Below, one piece after another: positions 34,262 through 46,079 of a stretch of 64,000 bases of DNA (positions are counted from its first letter, which is position 1; every line of letters starts with the position of its first letter). Where the stretch lies: NCBI RefSeq assembly GCF_900186865.1, contig NZ_LT906480.1, positions 1,258,001 through 1,322,000 on the forward strand, written 5' to 3'. The DNA comes from Stenotrophomonas maltophilia (GTDB taxonomy: Bacteria; Pseudomonadota; Gammaproteobacteria; Xanthomonadales; Xanthomonadaceae). The position numbers and the translations under genes were made by a program. A model generated the notes under the pieces. The model saw nothing but the letters and a program-made list of their open reading frames with translations. It was not told where the DNA came from and searched no databases.

Positions 34262-36016
34262 TTACTTCACCCCGTGCATCATCTTCTTCAACAGTGGCGC
34301 GGCAATGAAAGCGGCCAGCGCACAGCCCAGGCCGATCCACATCAGCAGCCAGAACAGGTGCGCATAGGCACCGGCGGCGGCCACCATGTCCAGCGATTCG
34401 CCTTCCGGCACCTCGATCGCGGCTAGCTTGCCGAACAGCGCGGCCAGCGTCTCCGAGAAGGCGGTGGCCAGGAACCAGGTGCCCATCATCAGGCTCATCA
34501 CCCGCGGCACGGCCAACTGGGTCACCGCCGACAGGCCGACCGGCGACAGGCACATCTCGCCACTGGCCAGCAGGAAGTAGGCCAGCACCAGCCACCACAC
34601 GCTGGCCATCTCGCCGGTGGCGCCAACCTGCTGCCCGGCCAGTGCCAGCGGCACGAACGACAGTGCGCCGATCACCAGGCCCCAGGCTGATTTGACCGGC
34701 TTGCCCGGTTCCCAGCCGCGGCGGTCCATCCACGTCCACAGCGCGGCGAAGGCCGGTGCCAGCAGCACCAGGAACAGGCCGCCGAGATAGGTGAGCGAGC
34801 CGGCGGTCTGCGGAATCACCAGGCAGTCGCGCACCAGCAGCACCAGCATCAGCACGACGATGGCGGCGAAGAACGTGCGCGGCGCAGCCGAACCCGGACG
34901 ACGCTCGGACAACCGCGCGCTGACCACGAAGCCCAGCGGTGCCAGCAGCAGTGAGAGGATCGACCACGGCAGCGGCGTACCGCCGGTGATCACCAGCGAG
35001 GGCACGATGTCCTTGGTCAGCAGCCGGTCGGTGAAGGTCACCCACGAGCCGTAGGACTGCTCGTACATGGTGAAGAACACCAGCGCCATGAAGATCAGCA
35101 CCATCAGCGCGATCATCTGCTGGCGCTGTACCGGCGTGCACTTGCTGCCGGTGAACCAGGCGAACCAGACCAGCACGCCGCCCAGCACCACCACCATCAA
35201 CATCAGTGCCAGGCTGATTTCACCGCCCAGCGCGAACGCGCCGTTGCCGGCCGCCCACATCAGCCACGCCACCGGCAACACACCGAGCACCGCGCACAGA
35301 TAGATGAGCCATTCGCGCGGCAGGCCCAGCACCTTCTGCTTCAACGCCGCCGGTTGCGGCGGCTCGGCGTGGCCCTGCAGGTACTTCTGGCCCCACAGGA
35401 ACATGGCCAGGCCGGCCAGCATGCCGATGCCGGCCGCACCGAAACCGTACTTCCAGCCGTAGGCCTCGCCGAGGAAGCCGCACACCAGCGATGAGAACAG
35501 CGCGCCGAGGTTGATGCCGGCGTAGAACAGCGAGAAACCCGAATCGCGGCGCGGATCGTCCTTGGCGTACAGCTTGCCGACAATGGTGGAGATGTTCGGT
35601 TTCAGGAAACCGACGCCCATGATGATCAGCGCCAGCGACAGGTAGGTCACCGCCAGTGCCGAGGTGTCGCGCACCACTTCGCCGTTCACCCGGTACGCAG
35701 CGTGGCCTTCGAAGGCCATGCCAAGGTGGCCGAGTACCAGCAGGATGCCGCCGAACAGCACGGCCCGGCGCATGCCCAGCCAGCGGTCGGCCAGCATGCC
35801 GCCGAATACAGGGATGCAGTACACCAGGCCACCGTAGGCGCCGAGCAGGTCCAGGCCGGCCTTGTCGCCGAACAGGTGGTACTTGGTGAGGTACAGCAGC
35901 AACAGCGCCTTCATGCCGTAGAAGGAGAAGCGCTCCCACATTTCGGTGAAGAAGCAGACATAGACGCCCTTGGGGTGACCCAGGAAGTCGTCGGAAGCGA
36001 TAGCGGTGGAATTCAT
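34262..36016 (-). CDS. POT-family proton:oligopeptide symporter
   Basis: 584 residues with about 14 membrane helices. The family motif FFTEMWERFSFYGMKALLLLYL (ExxERFxYY-like) is near the N-terminus, GVGFLKPNIST and FSLFYAGINLGALFSSLVCG follow in the PTR2 signature. Imports di- and tripeptides with protons. The IS110 element begins about 40 bases upstream of the start, so the native promoter may be displaced or separated. Length above 500 with a long central insertion fits DtpT-type members. Confidence 0.92.
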   Translation of the reverse strand: MNSTAIASDDFLGHPKGVYVCFFTEMWERFSFYGMKALLLLYLTKYHLFGDKAGLDLLGAYGGLVYCIPVFGGMLADRWLGMRRAVLFGGILLVLGHLGMAFEGHAAYRVNGEVVRDTSALAVTYLSLALIIMGVGFLKPNISTIVGKLYAKDDPRRDSGFSLFYAGINLGALFSSLVCGFLGEAYGWKYGFGAAGIGMLAGLAMFLWGQKYLQGHAEPPQPAALKQKVLGLPREWLIYLCAVLGVLPVAWLMWAAGNGAFALGGEISLALMLMVVVLGGVLVWFAWFTGSKCTPVQRQQMIALMVLIFMALVFFTMYEQSYGSWVTFTDRLLTKDIVPSLVITGGTPLPWSILSLLLAPLGFVVSARLSERRPGSAAPRTFFAAIVVLMLVLLVRDCLVIPQTAGSLTYLGGLFLVLLAPAFAALWTWMDRRGWEPGKPVKSAWGLVIGALSFVPLALAGQQVGATGEMASVWWLVLAYFLLASGEMCLSPVGLSAVTQLAVPRVMSLMMGTWFLATAFSETLAALFGKLAAIEVPEGESLDMVAAAGAYAHLFWLLMWIGLGCALAAFIAAPLLKKMMHGVK

Positions 36017-36057
36017 CGCGGAATTATAGGCCTGTGGCCCGATCCGCTTTCAGTAGC

Positions 36058-37044
<987 letters not shown>

Positions 37045-37191
37045 CGAGCGCCAACTCAACCAACTGTTCGGGCGGTTCAGGGAGAATCCGGCGTGGGGAC
37101 CCAAGCTACTTCTCGGTCGCAAGACCTGGATCCACACGGTCGCCCACGCCGGGCTCTCGGCACCCAAGGTGCCAGATTGGCAAGAGATAAG

Positions 37192-37210
37192 ATCCACGCC
37201 ATGCGTGGAT
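37192..37210. repeat. ATCCACGC palindrome
   Basis: ATCCACGC-CAT-GCGTGGAT, a perfect 8-3-8 hairpin 20 bases after the acyltransferase-like gene's stop. SMAG-like in size; may terminate transcription. The rest of the 37045-37230 gap has no recognisable gene. Confidence 0.55.
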
Positions 37211-37230
37211 TGCCGGACTGGCCTGGGCGA

Positions 37231-38379
37231 TCACAGGTACCGCAACCACGCCAGGTCACGCCTTCGCGCCTTGAACCTCGCGAATGCCCGGGTCGGCGGG
37301 TACAGCACCACCGCCAGCGCACAGGCCACCAGCAGCAGGCCGCTGACCGAATCCAGGGCATACAACTCGCCATGGGTCGGCCCCCAGGCCGCCAGCGCGG
37401 CCAGGTACAGCCCCTTCAGCACGTACAGGTGCAGCAGGTAGAAGAACATCGGCGCGGCGCCGATATCGGCCAGCGGGCGCAGCGCACGCGCCAGGGGCGG
37501 CCATTCGTACAGGCGCAGCAGCAACAGCCCCACGCCCAGGGTCAGCAGCAGGAACTGCAGCGACGGCGGGTACTTGGTGATGTTGAGGATGCTCAGCCAG
37601 GTGCGCAGTGCTGTGGTCTGGTACTGCCAAGGGGCATCCCCGTACTCGTTGGCGAACCGCAGTAAGGTGAACAGGGCCAGCGCACCGACGCCTGCCCACA
37701 GCAGCCAGTGCTGGCGCTGCGTCGGGTCGCGCTCGCGGGCGAACCACGGTCCCAACAGATAACCCAGGGCGATCACCCCGATCCACGGCAGCAGCGGATA
37801 GGACGTGCGCAGGCGCAGCGCACCGGCCTCGATCCAGTCGCGCTGGTGCAGCACTTTCCACAGCACCGCCAGCAGGCCATTGCCTTGCACCCGTAAGCCG
37901 TCGAACAGGTTGTGCCCGGCCACCACCGCGATTGCCAGCACCAGCAGGGCCGGGCGTGGCAGCCAAAGCAGCCCGGCCAGCGCGATCATGCTCAGCCCGA
38001 TGGCCCAGATCACCTGCAGGTACAGCGTGTCCGGCGGCAGCTGGAAGGTCCAGGCGAAATTCACCAGGGTCAGTTCCAGCACGACCAGGAACAGCCCGCG
38101 CTTGAGCAGGAAGGCTGCGGTGGCCCGGCGCGGATCCGCCTGGCGCTGGCCGTACAGCCAGGCCGACAGGCCGGTCAACAGGACGAACACGGGCGCACAC
38201 AGGTGCGCCAGCAGACGGCAGGTGAACAGCGCAGGGGAGACCGTCGCCGCGTCCATCGGGTCGCTTACCTGGTGCTGCAGGAAGAAGGTCTCGCGCACGT
38301 GGTCGAGCAACATCAACAGCATCACGGTGCCGCGCAGCTGGTCGATGGAGGCCAGGCGGAGGGAGGGGGAAGGGGCCAC
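37231..38379 (-). CDS. DUF1624/heparan-alpha-glucosaminide acetyltransferase-like membrane protein
   Basis: About 382 residues with ten membrane helices. The opening LRLASIDQLRGTVMLLMLLDHVRETFF is the DUF1624/acyltransferase_3-like start with the catalytic-type histidine in LDHVRE. Later segments (AHLCAPVFVLLTGLSAWLYG, YPLLPWIGVIALGYLLGPWF) match the same family, thought to move acetyl groups across membranes. The GTG at 38379 is chosen because homology starts just after it; an ATG at 38463 would add 28 residues of non-conserved sequence. Confidence 0.82.
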   Translation of the reverse strand: MAPSPSLRLASIDQLRGTVMLLMLLDHVRETFFLQHQVSDPMDAATVSPALFTCRLLAHLCAPVFVLLTGLSAWLYGQRQADPRRATAAFLLKRGLFLVVLELTLVNFAWTFQLPPDTLYLQVIWAIGLSMIALAGLLWLPRPALLVLAIAVVAGHNLFDGLRVQGNGLLAVLWKVLHQRDWIEAGALRLRTSYPLLPWIGVIALGYLLGPWFARERDPTQRQHWLLWAGVGALALFTLLRFANEYGDAPWQYQTTALRTWLSILNITKYPPSLQFLLLTLGVGLLLLRLYEWPPLARALRPLADIGAAPMFFYLLHLYVLKGLYLAALAAWGPTHGELYALDSVSGLLLVACALAVVLYPPTRAFARFKARRRDLAWLRYL

Positions 38380-38435
38380 GTGGGATGCTCGACCGGCGTG
38401 ACAGGATATAACATAACGTTCTGCCGCGTAGCCCG

Positions 38436-38951
38436 TCAGGGTTGGCAGACAGCTGCGCTCCAACCCGTCCGCTTTTCGTACCTGATGGGGATCACCCGAG
38501 TCGATCCGTCAGGCGCAGCTTTCAGGCAGAACTTCGCCGTGTAGCCCCTGATTGGGCCATTGGTGGGAGCGTTGAGGTAGACCTCATACAAGGTTGCAGG
38601 AATCAATGGCTGTGGAGAGGTGCGCAGCGTGGCCGAGGCTGGCAGATCACCGTAGACGATGCACTGGCCCGGCGCCAAAGGCTCTGCGGGAGTCAGGTCG
38701 TACATGAACGACCATGCCTTCACCGTGTCGTGGTGATAGACCATCACCGCTTGCAGGATACGGGGCGATCGGACCCATTCCAGTGCCCGTGGAGGCAGGC
38801 CGAAACAAGGTATTCCTTCCCGATCCTCGATCACCGCGGTGCCAAACCCGCTGTAGGCGTTGACGTTGCCTATACCCAGCAGCAGGCACAGCATCGCGCC
38901 CGCTGCAACGAGGAAGGCTCGCATCATCGTGATCAATGGTGCGTCTGCCAT
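38436..38951 (-). CDS. Secreted hypothetical protein
   Basis: 171 residues. A membrane/signal segment (MRAFLVAAGAMLCLLLGIGNVNA, about 10-32) precedes a mature domain of about 140 residues with four cysteines, suggesting two disulfides (IPCFGLP, GQCIVYG, FCLKAAP and the terminal VCQP). The family is not recognised. AAGGAG lies 5 bases before the ATG at 38951. It precedes the acyltransferase-like gene on the same strand. Confidence 0.78.
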   Translation of the reverse strand: MADAPLITMMRAFLVAAGAMLCLLLGIGNVNAYSGFGTAVIEDREGIPCFGLPPRALEWVRSPRILQAVMVYHHDTVKAWSFMYDLTPAEPLAPGQCIVYGDLPASATLRTSPQPLIPATLYEVYLNAPTNGPIRGYTAKFCLKAAPDGSTRVIPIRYEKRTGWSAAVCQP

Positions 38952-39278
38952 GCGGTCTCCTTGCCGACGATGTGTTGGTGGCAGTGCACGGTGTTGGATT
39001 CCGGGAATCGACTCAAGCAGGCGCTGAGCCGCAAACCCCATCGCCTGGCACGCATCGCCCGGTGGGCCGGGGGCGTCGGGGGATTGGGGTCAAGGGACCC
39101 CCGCTCCGACAAACCGGTGCACTGTGCACAACTTGGTCAAACACGACACATCTGAAGGGGCCAAGGGCCTGCTGGGGCGCAGTGCTGGGCGAGGGCTTGC
39201 CAGCCGGTACCAACCGCACTGGACTTGCCGCCCCCTGAACGCTAGCGTGGCAGGGATTTTTTGCCAGCAGGGGCTTCC
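38952..39278. other. Intergenic region without recognised gene
   Basis: This 327-base gap separates divergent genes and should hold both promoters. The only structure I found is GTGCAC-T-GTGCAC at 39117-39129, a perfect 6-1-6 palindrome that could be an operator. Open frames crossing it have no start signal or family resemblance. Confidence 0.6.
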
Positions 39279-41243
39279 ATGAACCACGACGCTGCGCCCA
39301 AGCAGCTCACCTTCCGCGCAGTGGCCCTGGCCATCGTGCTGGCGGTGGTGCTGTCGGCCGCAAACGCCTACCTCGGTCTGTTCGCAGGCCTGACCATCGC
39401 CACCGCCATTCCCGCCGCGGTGATATCCATGGGCGTGCTGCGCCTGCTGGGTGGTGGCTCCATCCTTGAGAACAACATCGTGCAGACCGGCGCCTCGGCC
39501 GGTTCGTCCATCGCCGCCGGTGTGATCTTCACCATTCCGGCGCTGGTGATCATGGGCTACTGGCCGGACTTCAAGTACTGGTGGGTGCTGGGCATCGCCG
39601 GCCTGGGTGGCCTGCTGGGCGTGCTGTTCTCGGTGCCGCTGCGCCGTTCGATGATCGTCGAAGACCCGCTTCCGTTCCCGGAAGGCAAGGCTGCGGCCGA
39701 AGTGCTCAAGGCCGGTGAGAACCCGGGCCCGGGCCTGAAGATCCTCGGCCTGTCGGCGGTGATCGGTGCCTTCGTCAAGCTGGCCGCGGAAAGCGGGATG
39801 CGACTGATCCCGGACGCCTGGGCCACCTCGGCCTACGTCGGCAGCTCCAAGGTCACCGCCTTCATCGGTACCAACCTGTCGCCGGCACTGCTGGGCGTGG
39901 GTTACATCGTCGGCCTCAATGTCGGCATCGTGGTGGTGTCCGGCTCGATCCTGACCTGGCACATCGCCATTCCGATCTACCAGGCGTTCTTCATGAACAC
40001 CGATCCGGCACTGGCCGCGTCGGTTGCCACCGCTTCGTCCACCGAAGCCGCGTTCGCCATCTGGGGCGCGAAGATGCGTTACCTGGGTGTCGGCGCAATG
40101 CTGATCGGCGGCATCTGGACCCTGATCTCGCTGCGCAAGTCGCTGCTGAACGGCGTCAAGAGTGGCTTCGCGGCAGCCCGCAAGAGCGGTGGTCCGGTGC
40201 TGGCGCACACCGAACGCGACCTGCCGATGAAGTGGATGCTGGTCGCCCTGGTGGCCTTCGTGCTGCCGCTGCTGGCCCTGTACCAGGCCATCGTCGGCCA
40301 GTGGCACGTGTCGATCCCGATGACCCTCATCATGATCGTCGCCGGCTTCCTGTTCGTGTCGGTCTCGGCCTACCTGGCCGGCCTGATCGGCTCGTCCAAC
40401 AACCCGGTCTCGGGCATCACCATCTCCACCATCCTGTTCGCCTCGGCCGTGCTGGTCGTGCTGCTCGGTGCCGACGGCCTCAAGCCGGTCGGTGCCGGCG
40501 GTGCGCCGCTGGGTGCCGTGGCCGCCATCATGATCGGCGCGGTGGTGTGCTGCGCCGCTGCGGTTGGTGGTGACAACCTGCAGGACCTCAAGGCCGGCTA
40601 CATCGTCGGCGCCACCCCGTGGAAGCAGCAGCTGATGCTGGGCATCGGTGCCTTCTCGTGTGCGCTGATCATGGCCCCGGTGCTGAACCTGCTGGCCACC
40701 GCCTACGGCATCGGCGTGAAGTCCGAGCTGCACCCGAATGCGCTGGCTGCGCCGCAGGCCAACCTGATGGCCTCGGTGGCCAAGGGCCTGTTCGGTGGCG
40801 AACTGCCGTGGACCTTCATCGGCATCGGTGCCGTGGTCGGCGCCGCGATCATCGCTTTCGACAGCTGGCTGAAGTCGCGCAACGCTCGTTTCCGCGTGCC
40901 GGTGCTGGCCGCCGCCATCGGCATCTACCTGCCGCTGGAACTGATGGTACCGATCTTCCTCGGTGGCCTGATCGCCCACCTGGTGGAGCGCTTCCACAAG
41001 GTGCGCGCCGATGACGAAGAAGGTCGCGACCGCGTGCACAAGCCGGGCGTGCTGTTTGCCGCGGGCCTGATCACCGGCGAGGCACTGATGGGCATCGCCA
41101 TCGCGATTCCGATCGTGGTCAGCAGCCGTGCGGACGTGCTGGCCGTGCCGTTCCACCTGCCGGGCGCGCAGTGGATCGGCCTGGCCGTGCTGTTCCTGGT
41201 CGGCTGGCTGATCTACCGCACCGGCAAGTACGCCAAGGCGTAA
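39279..41243 (+). CDS. OPT-family oligopeptide transporter
   Basis: 654 residues with about 15 membrane helices. The N-terminal LTFRAVALAIVLAVVLSAANAYLGLFAGLTI and the paired motif GGGSILENNIVQTGASAGSS are typical of bacterial OPT proteins, as is NNPVSGITISTILFAS. Imports oligopeptides or metal-peptide complexes. A Shine-Dalgarno CAGGGG precedes the ATG at 39279. Downstream lies another secreted S9 peptidase, reinforcing a peptide-scavenging theme. Confidence 0.93.
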   Translation: MNHDAAPKQLTFRAVALAIVLAVVLSAANAYLGLFAGLTIATAIPAAVISMGVLRLLGGGSILENNIVQTGASAGSSIAAGVIFTIPALVIMGYWPDFKYWWVLGIAGLGGLLGVLFSVPLRRSMIVEDPLPFPEGKAAAEVLKAGENPGPGLKILGLSAVIGAFVKLAAESGMRLIPDAWATSAYVGSSKVTAFIGTNLSPALLGVGYIVGLNVGIVVVSGSILTWHIAIPIYQAFFMNTDPALAASVATASSTEAAFAIWGAKMRYLGVGAMLIGGIWTLISLRKSLLNGVKSGFAAARKSGGPVLAHTERDLPMKWMLVALVAFVLPLLALYQAIVGQWHVSIPMTLIMIVAGFLFVSVSAYLAGLIGSSNNPVSGITISTILFASAVLVVLLGADGLKPVGAGGAPLGAVAAIMIGAVVCCAAAVGGDNLQDLKAGYIVGATPWKQQLMLGIGAFSCALIMAPVLNLLATAYGIGVKSELHPNALAAPQANLMASVAKGLFGGELPWTFIGIGAVVGAAIIAFDSWLKSRNARFRVPVLAAAIGIYLPLELMVPIFLGGLIAHLVERFHKVRADDEEGRDRVHKPGVLFAAGLITGEALMGIAIAIPIVVSSRADVLAVPFHLPGAQWIGLAVLFLVGWLIYRTGKYAKA

Positions 41244-41268
41244 GGGGCTCTGCCCCTGAGTTCAACGG

Positions 41269-41341
41269 GTAGTGCCGGCCGCTGGCCGGCAATCCCGGAA
41301 TCCCGTGATACCCCTGGTTCCCGGCCAGCGGCCGGCACTAC
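41269..41341. repeat. SMAG inverted pair
   Basis: GTAGTGCCGGCCGCTGGCCG (41269) and its inverted partner ending GGCCGGCACTAC (41341), separated by about 26 bases, between the OPT gene and the S9 peptidase gene. Confidence 0.88.
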
Positions 41342-41475
41342 CGCAGACCGCGCTACGGCGCGGTTTGCTGTTTCTGGCGACGGGGCCAACCCCGCAGGCA
41401 GCCATGACCGATGGCCTTGGCAGCCCCGGCCGCACGGGCCTAACATCGGTTTTTTGCCGTCCTGCGGAGACCCCG

Positions 41476-43554
<2,079 letters not shown>

Positions 43555-43561
43555 TGACTGC

Positions 43562-43588
43562 AGCGCCGCCCTTCGGGGCGGCGCTTTT
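43562..43588 (+). terminator. Rho-independent terminator after S9 peptidase
   Basis: AGCGCCGCCC-TTCG-GGGCGGCGCT, perfect 10-bp stem with UUCG tetraloop, then TTT. It starts 8 bases past the stop. Confidence 0.95.
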
Positions 43589-43606
43589 GTTTCGCCATCT
43601 GCTTTA

Positions 43607-43682
43607 CCGGTGGGGGCCGACCGTTGGTCGGCACACCCTCATGATCCGCCGCCAACAGCAGCCGGCCAGCGGCCGGCTCTAC
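43607..43682. repeat. SMAG-like pair in DUF819 leader
   Basis: GGCCGACC-GTT-GGTCGGC (about 43614-43632) and an inverted unit AGCCGGCC-AGC-GGCCGGCTCTAC ending at 43682, 13 bases before the DUF819 start codon. The first lacks a GTAG head. The second could fold in the 5' leader of the mRNA. Confidence 0.7.
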
Positions 43683-43695
43683 CCAGAGCACCTGC

Positions 43696-44925
43696 ATGAT
43701 CCAGAACGACATCGTCGTCTTCGGCTTGATCGCCGCCACCCTTGGCGCCGTGTTCTGGACCGCCTCGCGCGAGCAGGGCCTGTGGAAGCGCTTCTACACC
43801 TTCGTGCCAGCGCTGCTGCTGTGCTACCTGATTCCCGGCATCTACAACACCGTCGGCCTGATCGATGGGCAGAACACCAAGCTCTACAACCCGATCGCAC
43901 GCGACATCCTGCTGCCGGCAGCGCTGATCCTGTTGACCCTGGCGGTGGACATCAAGGGCATCCTGCGGCTCGGCCCGAAGCTGGTGCTGATGTACCTGGG
44001 CGCCTCGGCCAGCATCATGCTCGGTGCGGTGGTGGCGTTCCTGGCGATGCGCGCGCTGCATCCGGAAACCGTGGCCGGTGACACCTGGGCCGGCATGGCC
44101 GCATTGGCAGGCAGCTGGATCGGTGGCGGTGCCAACATGCTGGCAATGCGCGAAGTATTCGACGTCAATGCGACCACGTTCGGCCAGTTCGCGGTGGTCG
44201 ATGTGGGTGTCGGCTACGTGTGGATGGCCGCACTGATCTTCCTGGCGGGGCGGGCAGCGAAGATCGACGCGCGCAGTGGCGCCGATACCTCGGCCATCGA
44301 TGAACTGAAGGAGCGCATCGCGCGCTTCCAGGCTGAACACGAGCGCATTCCCAGCCTCACCGACCTGATGCTGATCGTGGCGGTGGCCTTCGGTGGCGTG
44401 GGCCTCTCGCATGCCATCGGCGCGCCGCTGGCAGCATGGTTCAAGGCCAACGTCAGCTGGGCCTCGCAGTTCAGCCTGGACGCGCCGTTCGTGTGGGTGG
44501 TGGTGCTGTCGACCACGCTGGGCCTGAGCCTGAGCTTCACCCGTGCGCGCACGCTGGAAGGCGCGGGCGCATCGCGCCTGGGCTCGCTGCTGCTGTACTT
44601 CCTGATCGCCTGCATCGGCATGCAGATGGATCTGCTGGCGCTGCTGGACCGCCCGTGGCTGTTCCTGCTCGGCCTGATCTGGATTGCCGTGCACATCGTG
44701 CTGCTGTGGTGCCTGGGCAAGCTGCTGAAGGTGCCGTTCTTCTATTTCGCCATCGGTTCGCAGTCGAACATCGGTGGACCGGCCTCGGCGCCGGTGGTGG
44801 CCGCGGCGTTCCATCCGGCACTGGCGCCGGTGGGCGTGCTGCTGGGCACGATGGGCTATGCCACCGGCACCTACCTGGCTTACATCGTCGGCATCACCCT
44901 GCGCGCGCTGGCAGGGCAGGGCTGA
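43696..44925 (+). CDS. DUF819 (YjcL-like) integral membrane protein
   Basis: 409 residues with ten to twelve membrane helices. DUF819 hallmarks are LIPGIYNTVG, LILLTLAVDIKGILRLGPK, LAGSWIGGGANMLAMREVF and the C-terminal GSQSNIGGPASAPVVAAAFHPALAPVGVLLGT. Function in the family is not established; the duplicated GG-containing re-entrant-like motifs suggest a transporter. Flanked by SMAG repeats on both sides, so it is a single transcriptional unit. Confidence 0.9.
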   Translation: MIQNDIVVFGLIAATLGAVFWTASREQGLWKRFYTFVPALLLCYLIPGIYNTVGLIDGQNTKLYNPIARDILLPAALILLTLAVDIKGILRLGPKLVLMYLGASASIMLGAVVAFLAMRALHPETVAGDTWAGMAALAGSWIGGGANMLAMREVFDVNATTFGQFAVVDVGVGYVWMAALIFLAGRAAKIDARSGADTSAIDELKERIARFQAEHERIPSLTDLMLIVAVAFGGVGLSHAIGAPLAAWFKANVSWASQFSLDAPFVWVVVLSTTLGLSLSFTRARTLEGAGASRLGSLLLYFLIACIGMQMDLLALLDRPWLFLLGLIWIAVHIVLLWCLGKLLKVPFFYFAIGSQSNIGGPASAPVVAAAFHPALAPVGVLLGTMGYATGTYLAYIVGITLRALAGQG

Positions 44926-44929
44926 TGGG

Positions 44930-45005
44930 GTAGTGCCGGCCGCTGGCCGGCAACCAGGTAATGCTTCACGGGTTCATGAGGTTGCCGGCCAGCGGCCGGC
45001 ACTAC
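44930..45005. repeat. SMAG inverted pair
   Basis: GTAGTGCCGGCCGCTGGCCG (44930) and inverted GGCCGGCACTAC (to 45005), starting 4 bases past the DUF819 stop. Confidence 0.88.
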
Positions 45006-45012
45006 CGATGCG

Positions 45013-45355
45013 TTACGCCACCGGCAACCCGCGTTCGATCAGCCATGCCTTTGCGTCTTCGGCGTCCTGCTCGAACCGCGCCGAGTGAAAAGAGGGGCGC
45101 CGCAAGGTCCGACGCGTCGCCACGCGCCCGTGGCCAACCGCGCCCGCGGCCTTACGCCACCGGCAAGCCGCGTTCGATCAGCCATGCCTTTGCGTCTTCG
45201 GCGTCCTGCTCGAACCGCGCCGAGTGAAAAGAGGGGCGCCGCAAGGTCCGACGCGTCGCCACGCGCCCGTGGCCAACCGCGCCCGCGGCTTTACGCAACC
45301 GGCAAGCCGCGTTCGACCAGCCACGCCTTCGCGTCTTCGGCGTCCTGCTCAAACC
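45013..45355 (-). repeat. 139-bp tandem repeat: duplicated 3' end of the HEACH-protein gene
   Basis: Units begin at 45013, 45152 and 45291, exactly 139 bases apart. The third is the real 3' end of the gene at 45291-45770 and is only partial. Units one and two are almost identical to each other; each holds about 66 bases copying the gene's last 21 codons plus stop (FEQDAEDAKAWLIERGLPVA) and about 70 bases of GC-rich spacer containing GCCACG-CGCC-CGTGGC. Unit three differs at several bases, so the duplication of unit one/two is younger than the first copy event. Confidence 0.9.
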
Positions 45356-45770
45356 ACGCCTGTGTCGACCCCAGCCGATACGTGTACCCCCAGGCATCCA
45401 TGTCGGCCATCAACCGCGCACTGCCAACACCAGGCAGCTGCCCGGCCAGCACGATCTGCAGGTAGCAGGTGGCATCTTCCTCGGCCACCGAATCGGTAGC
45501 ATCGGTGTGCACCTGCGCGCGCCGCTCCGGCGGCAATACGATCAGGTGGCAGGCTTCATGCAGCATCGAATGCACCGGGGTGTCATCGCGCACATAGACA
45601 TTGCTGGCGATGATGCCCGCCTCGGGCTCGCCCCAGTAGCTGCCGGGAATCGGTTCGCCTGCGGCCACGTGGTGCAGGCGAAGGCCATGCGCGGCGAGCA
45701 GGCACTGCGCGTCGGCGAAGGCGATGTCGCCCACGCAGGTGATGTCCGCGGCGGTTGTCGTATCGGTCAT
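45291..45770 (-). CDS. Hypothetical protein with HExxH (HEACH) motif
   Basis: 159 residues. HSMLHEACHLIVLPPERR contains HEACH at residues 71-75, the zinc-binding pattern of gluzincin-type metallopeptidases, and an acidic pair at Glu97-Glu98 (SVAEEDATCY) could give the third ligand. No signal peptide. The family is not known to me. The start at 45770 is chosen since the upstream frame has no conservation and GTCACG precedes. The 3' end is duplicated twice downstream. It precedes minE's neighbourhood but with a 46-base gap from the minE stop. Confidence 0.75.
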   Translation of the reverse strand: MTDTTTAADITCVGDIAFADAQCLLAAHGLRLHHVAAGEPIPGSYWGEPEAGIIASNVYVRDDTPVHSMLHEACHLIVLPPERRAQVHTDATDSVAEEDATCYLQIVLAGQLPGVGSARLMADMDAWGYTYRLGSTQAWFEQDAEDAKAWLVERGLPVA

Positions 45771-45816
45771 GCAGGTCACGCGGCCCCGCCCATGCAGGCA
45801 CGGACGGGGCGGGGCA

Positions 45817-46077
45817 TCAGGGTTTGTCCGGGCCTTCTGGCAGCGCCACGGAGATGTCCAGCACATCGTGCTGGCCATCCTTCACCAGGTCGACCTTGAC
45901 CGCATCGACGTCGATGTTCACGTACTTCTTGATCACTTCCAGCAGCTCGCGCTGCAGCAGCGGCAGGTAGTCCGGGCCACCGCGGTGGCTGCGTTCCTGC
46001 GCGATGATGATCTGCAGGCGGTTCTTTGCGGTTTCGGCGGTGGTCTTCTTCGCTTTGAGGAAATCGAACAGGCCCAT
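45817..46077 (-). CDS. minE: Cell division topological specificity factor MinE
   Basis: 86 residues. [21 protein letters not shown] holds the membrane-targeting and MinD-activating helix, followed by [11 protein letters not shown] and the topological specificity domain ([16 protein letters not shown]). MinE stimulates MinD ATPase and drives pole-to-pole oscillation. Starts 2 bases after the minD stop in the operon minC-minD-minE. Confidence 0.97.
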   Translation of the reverse strand: MGLFDFLKAKKTTAETAKNRLQIIIAQERSHRGGPDYLPLLQRELLEVIKKYVNIDVDAVKVDLVKDGQHDVLDISVALPEGPDKP

Positions 46078-46079
46078 GC

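Noticed and set aside
45013..45355. CRISPR-like array
   Set aside because: Only three units of 139 bases, derived from a gene's 3' end, no short repeats with unique spacers and no cas genes.
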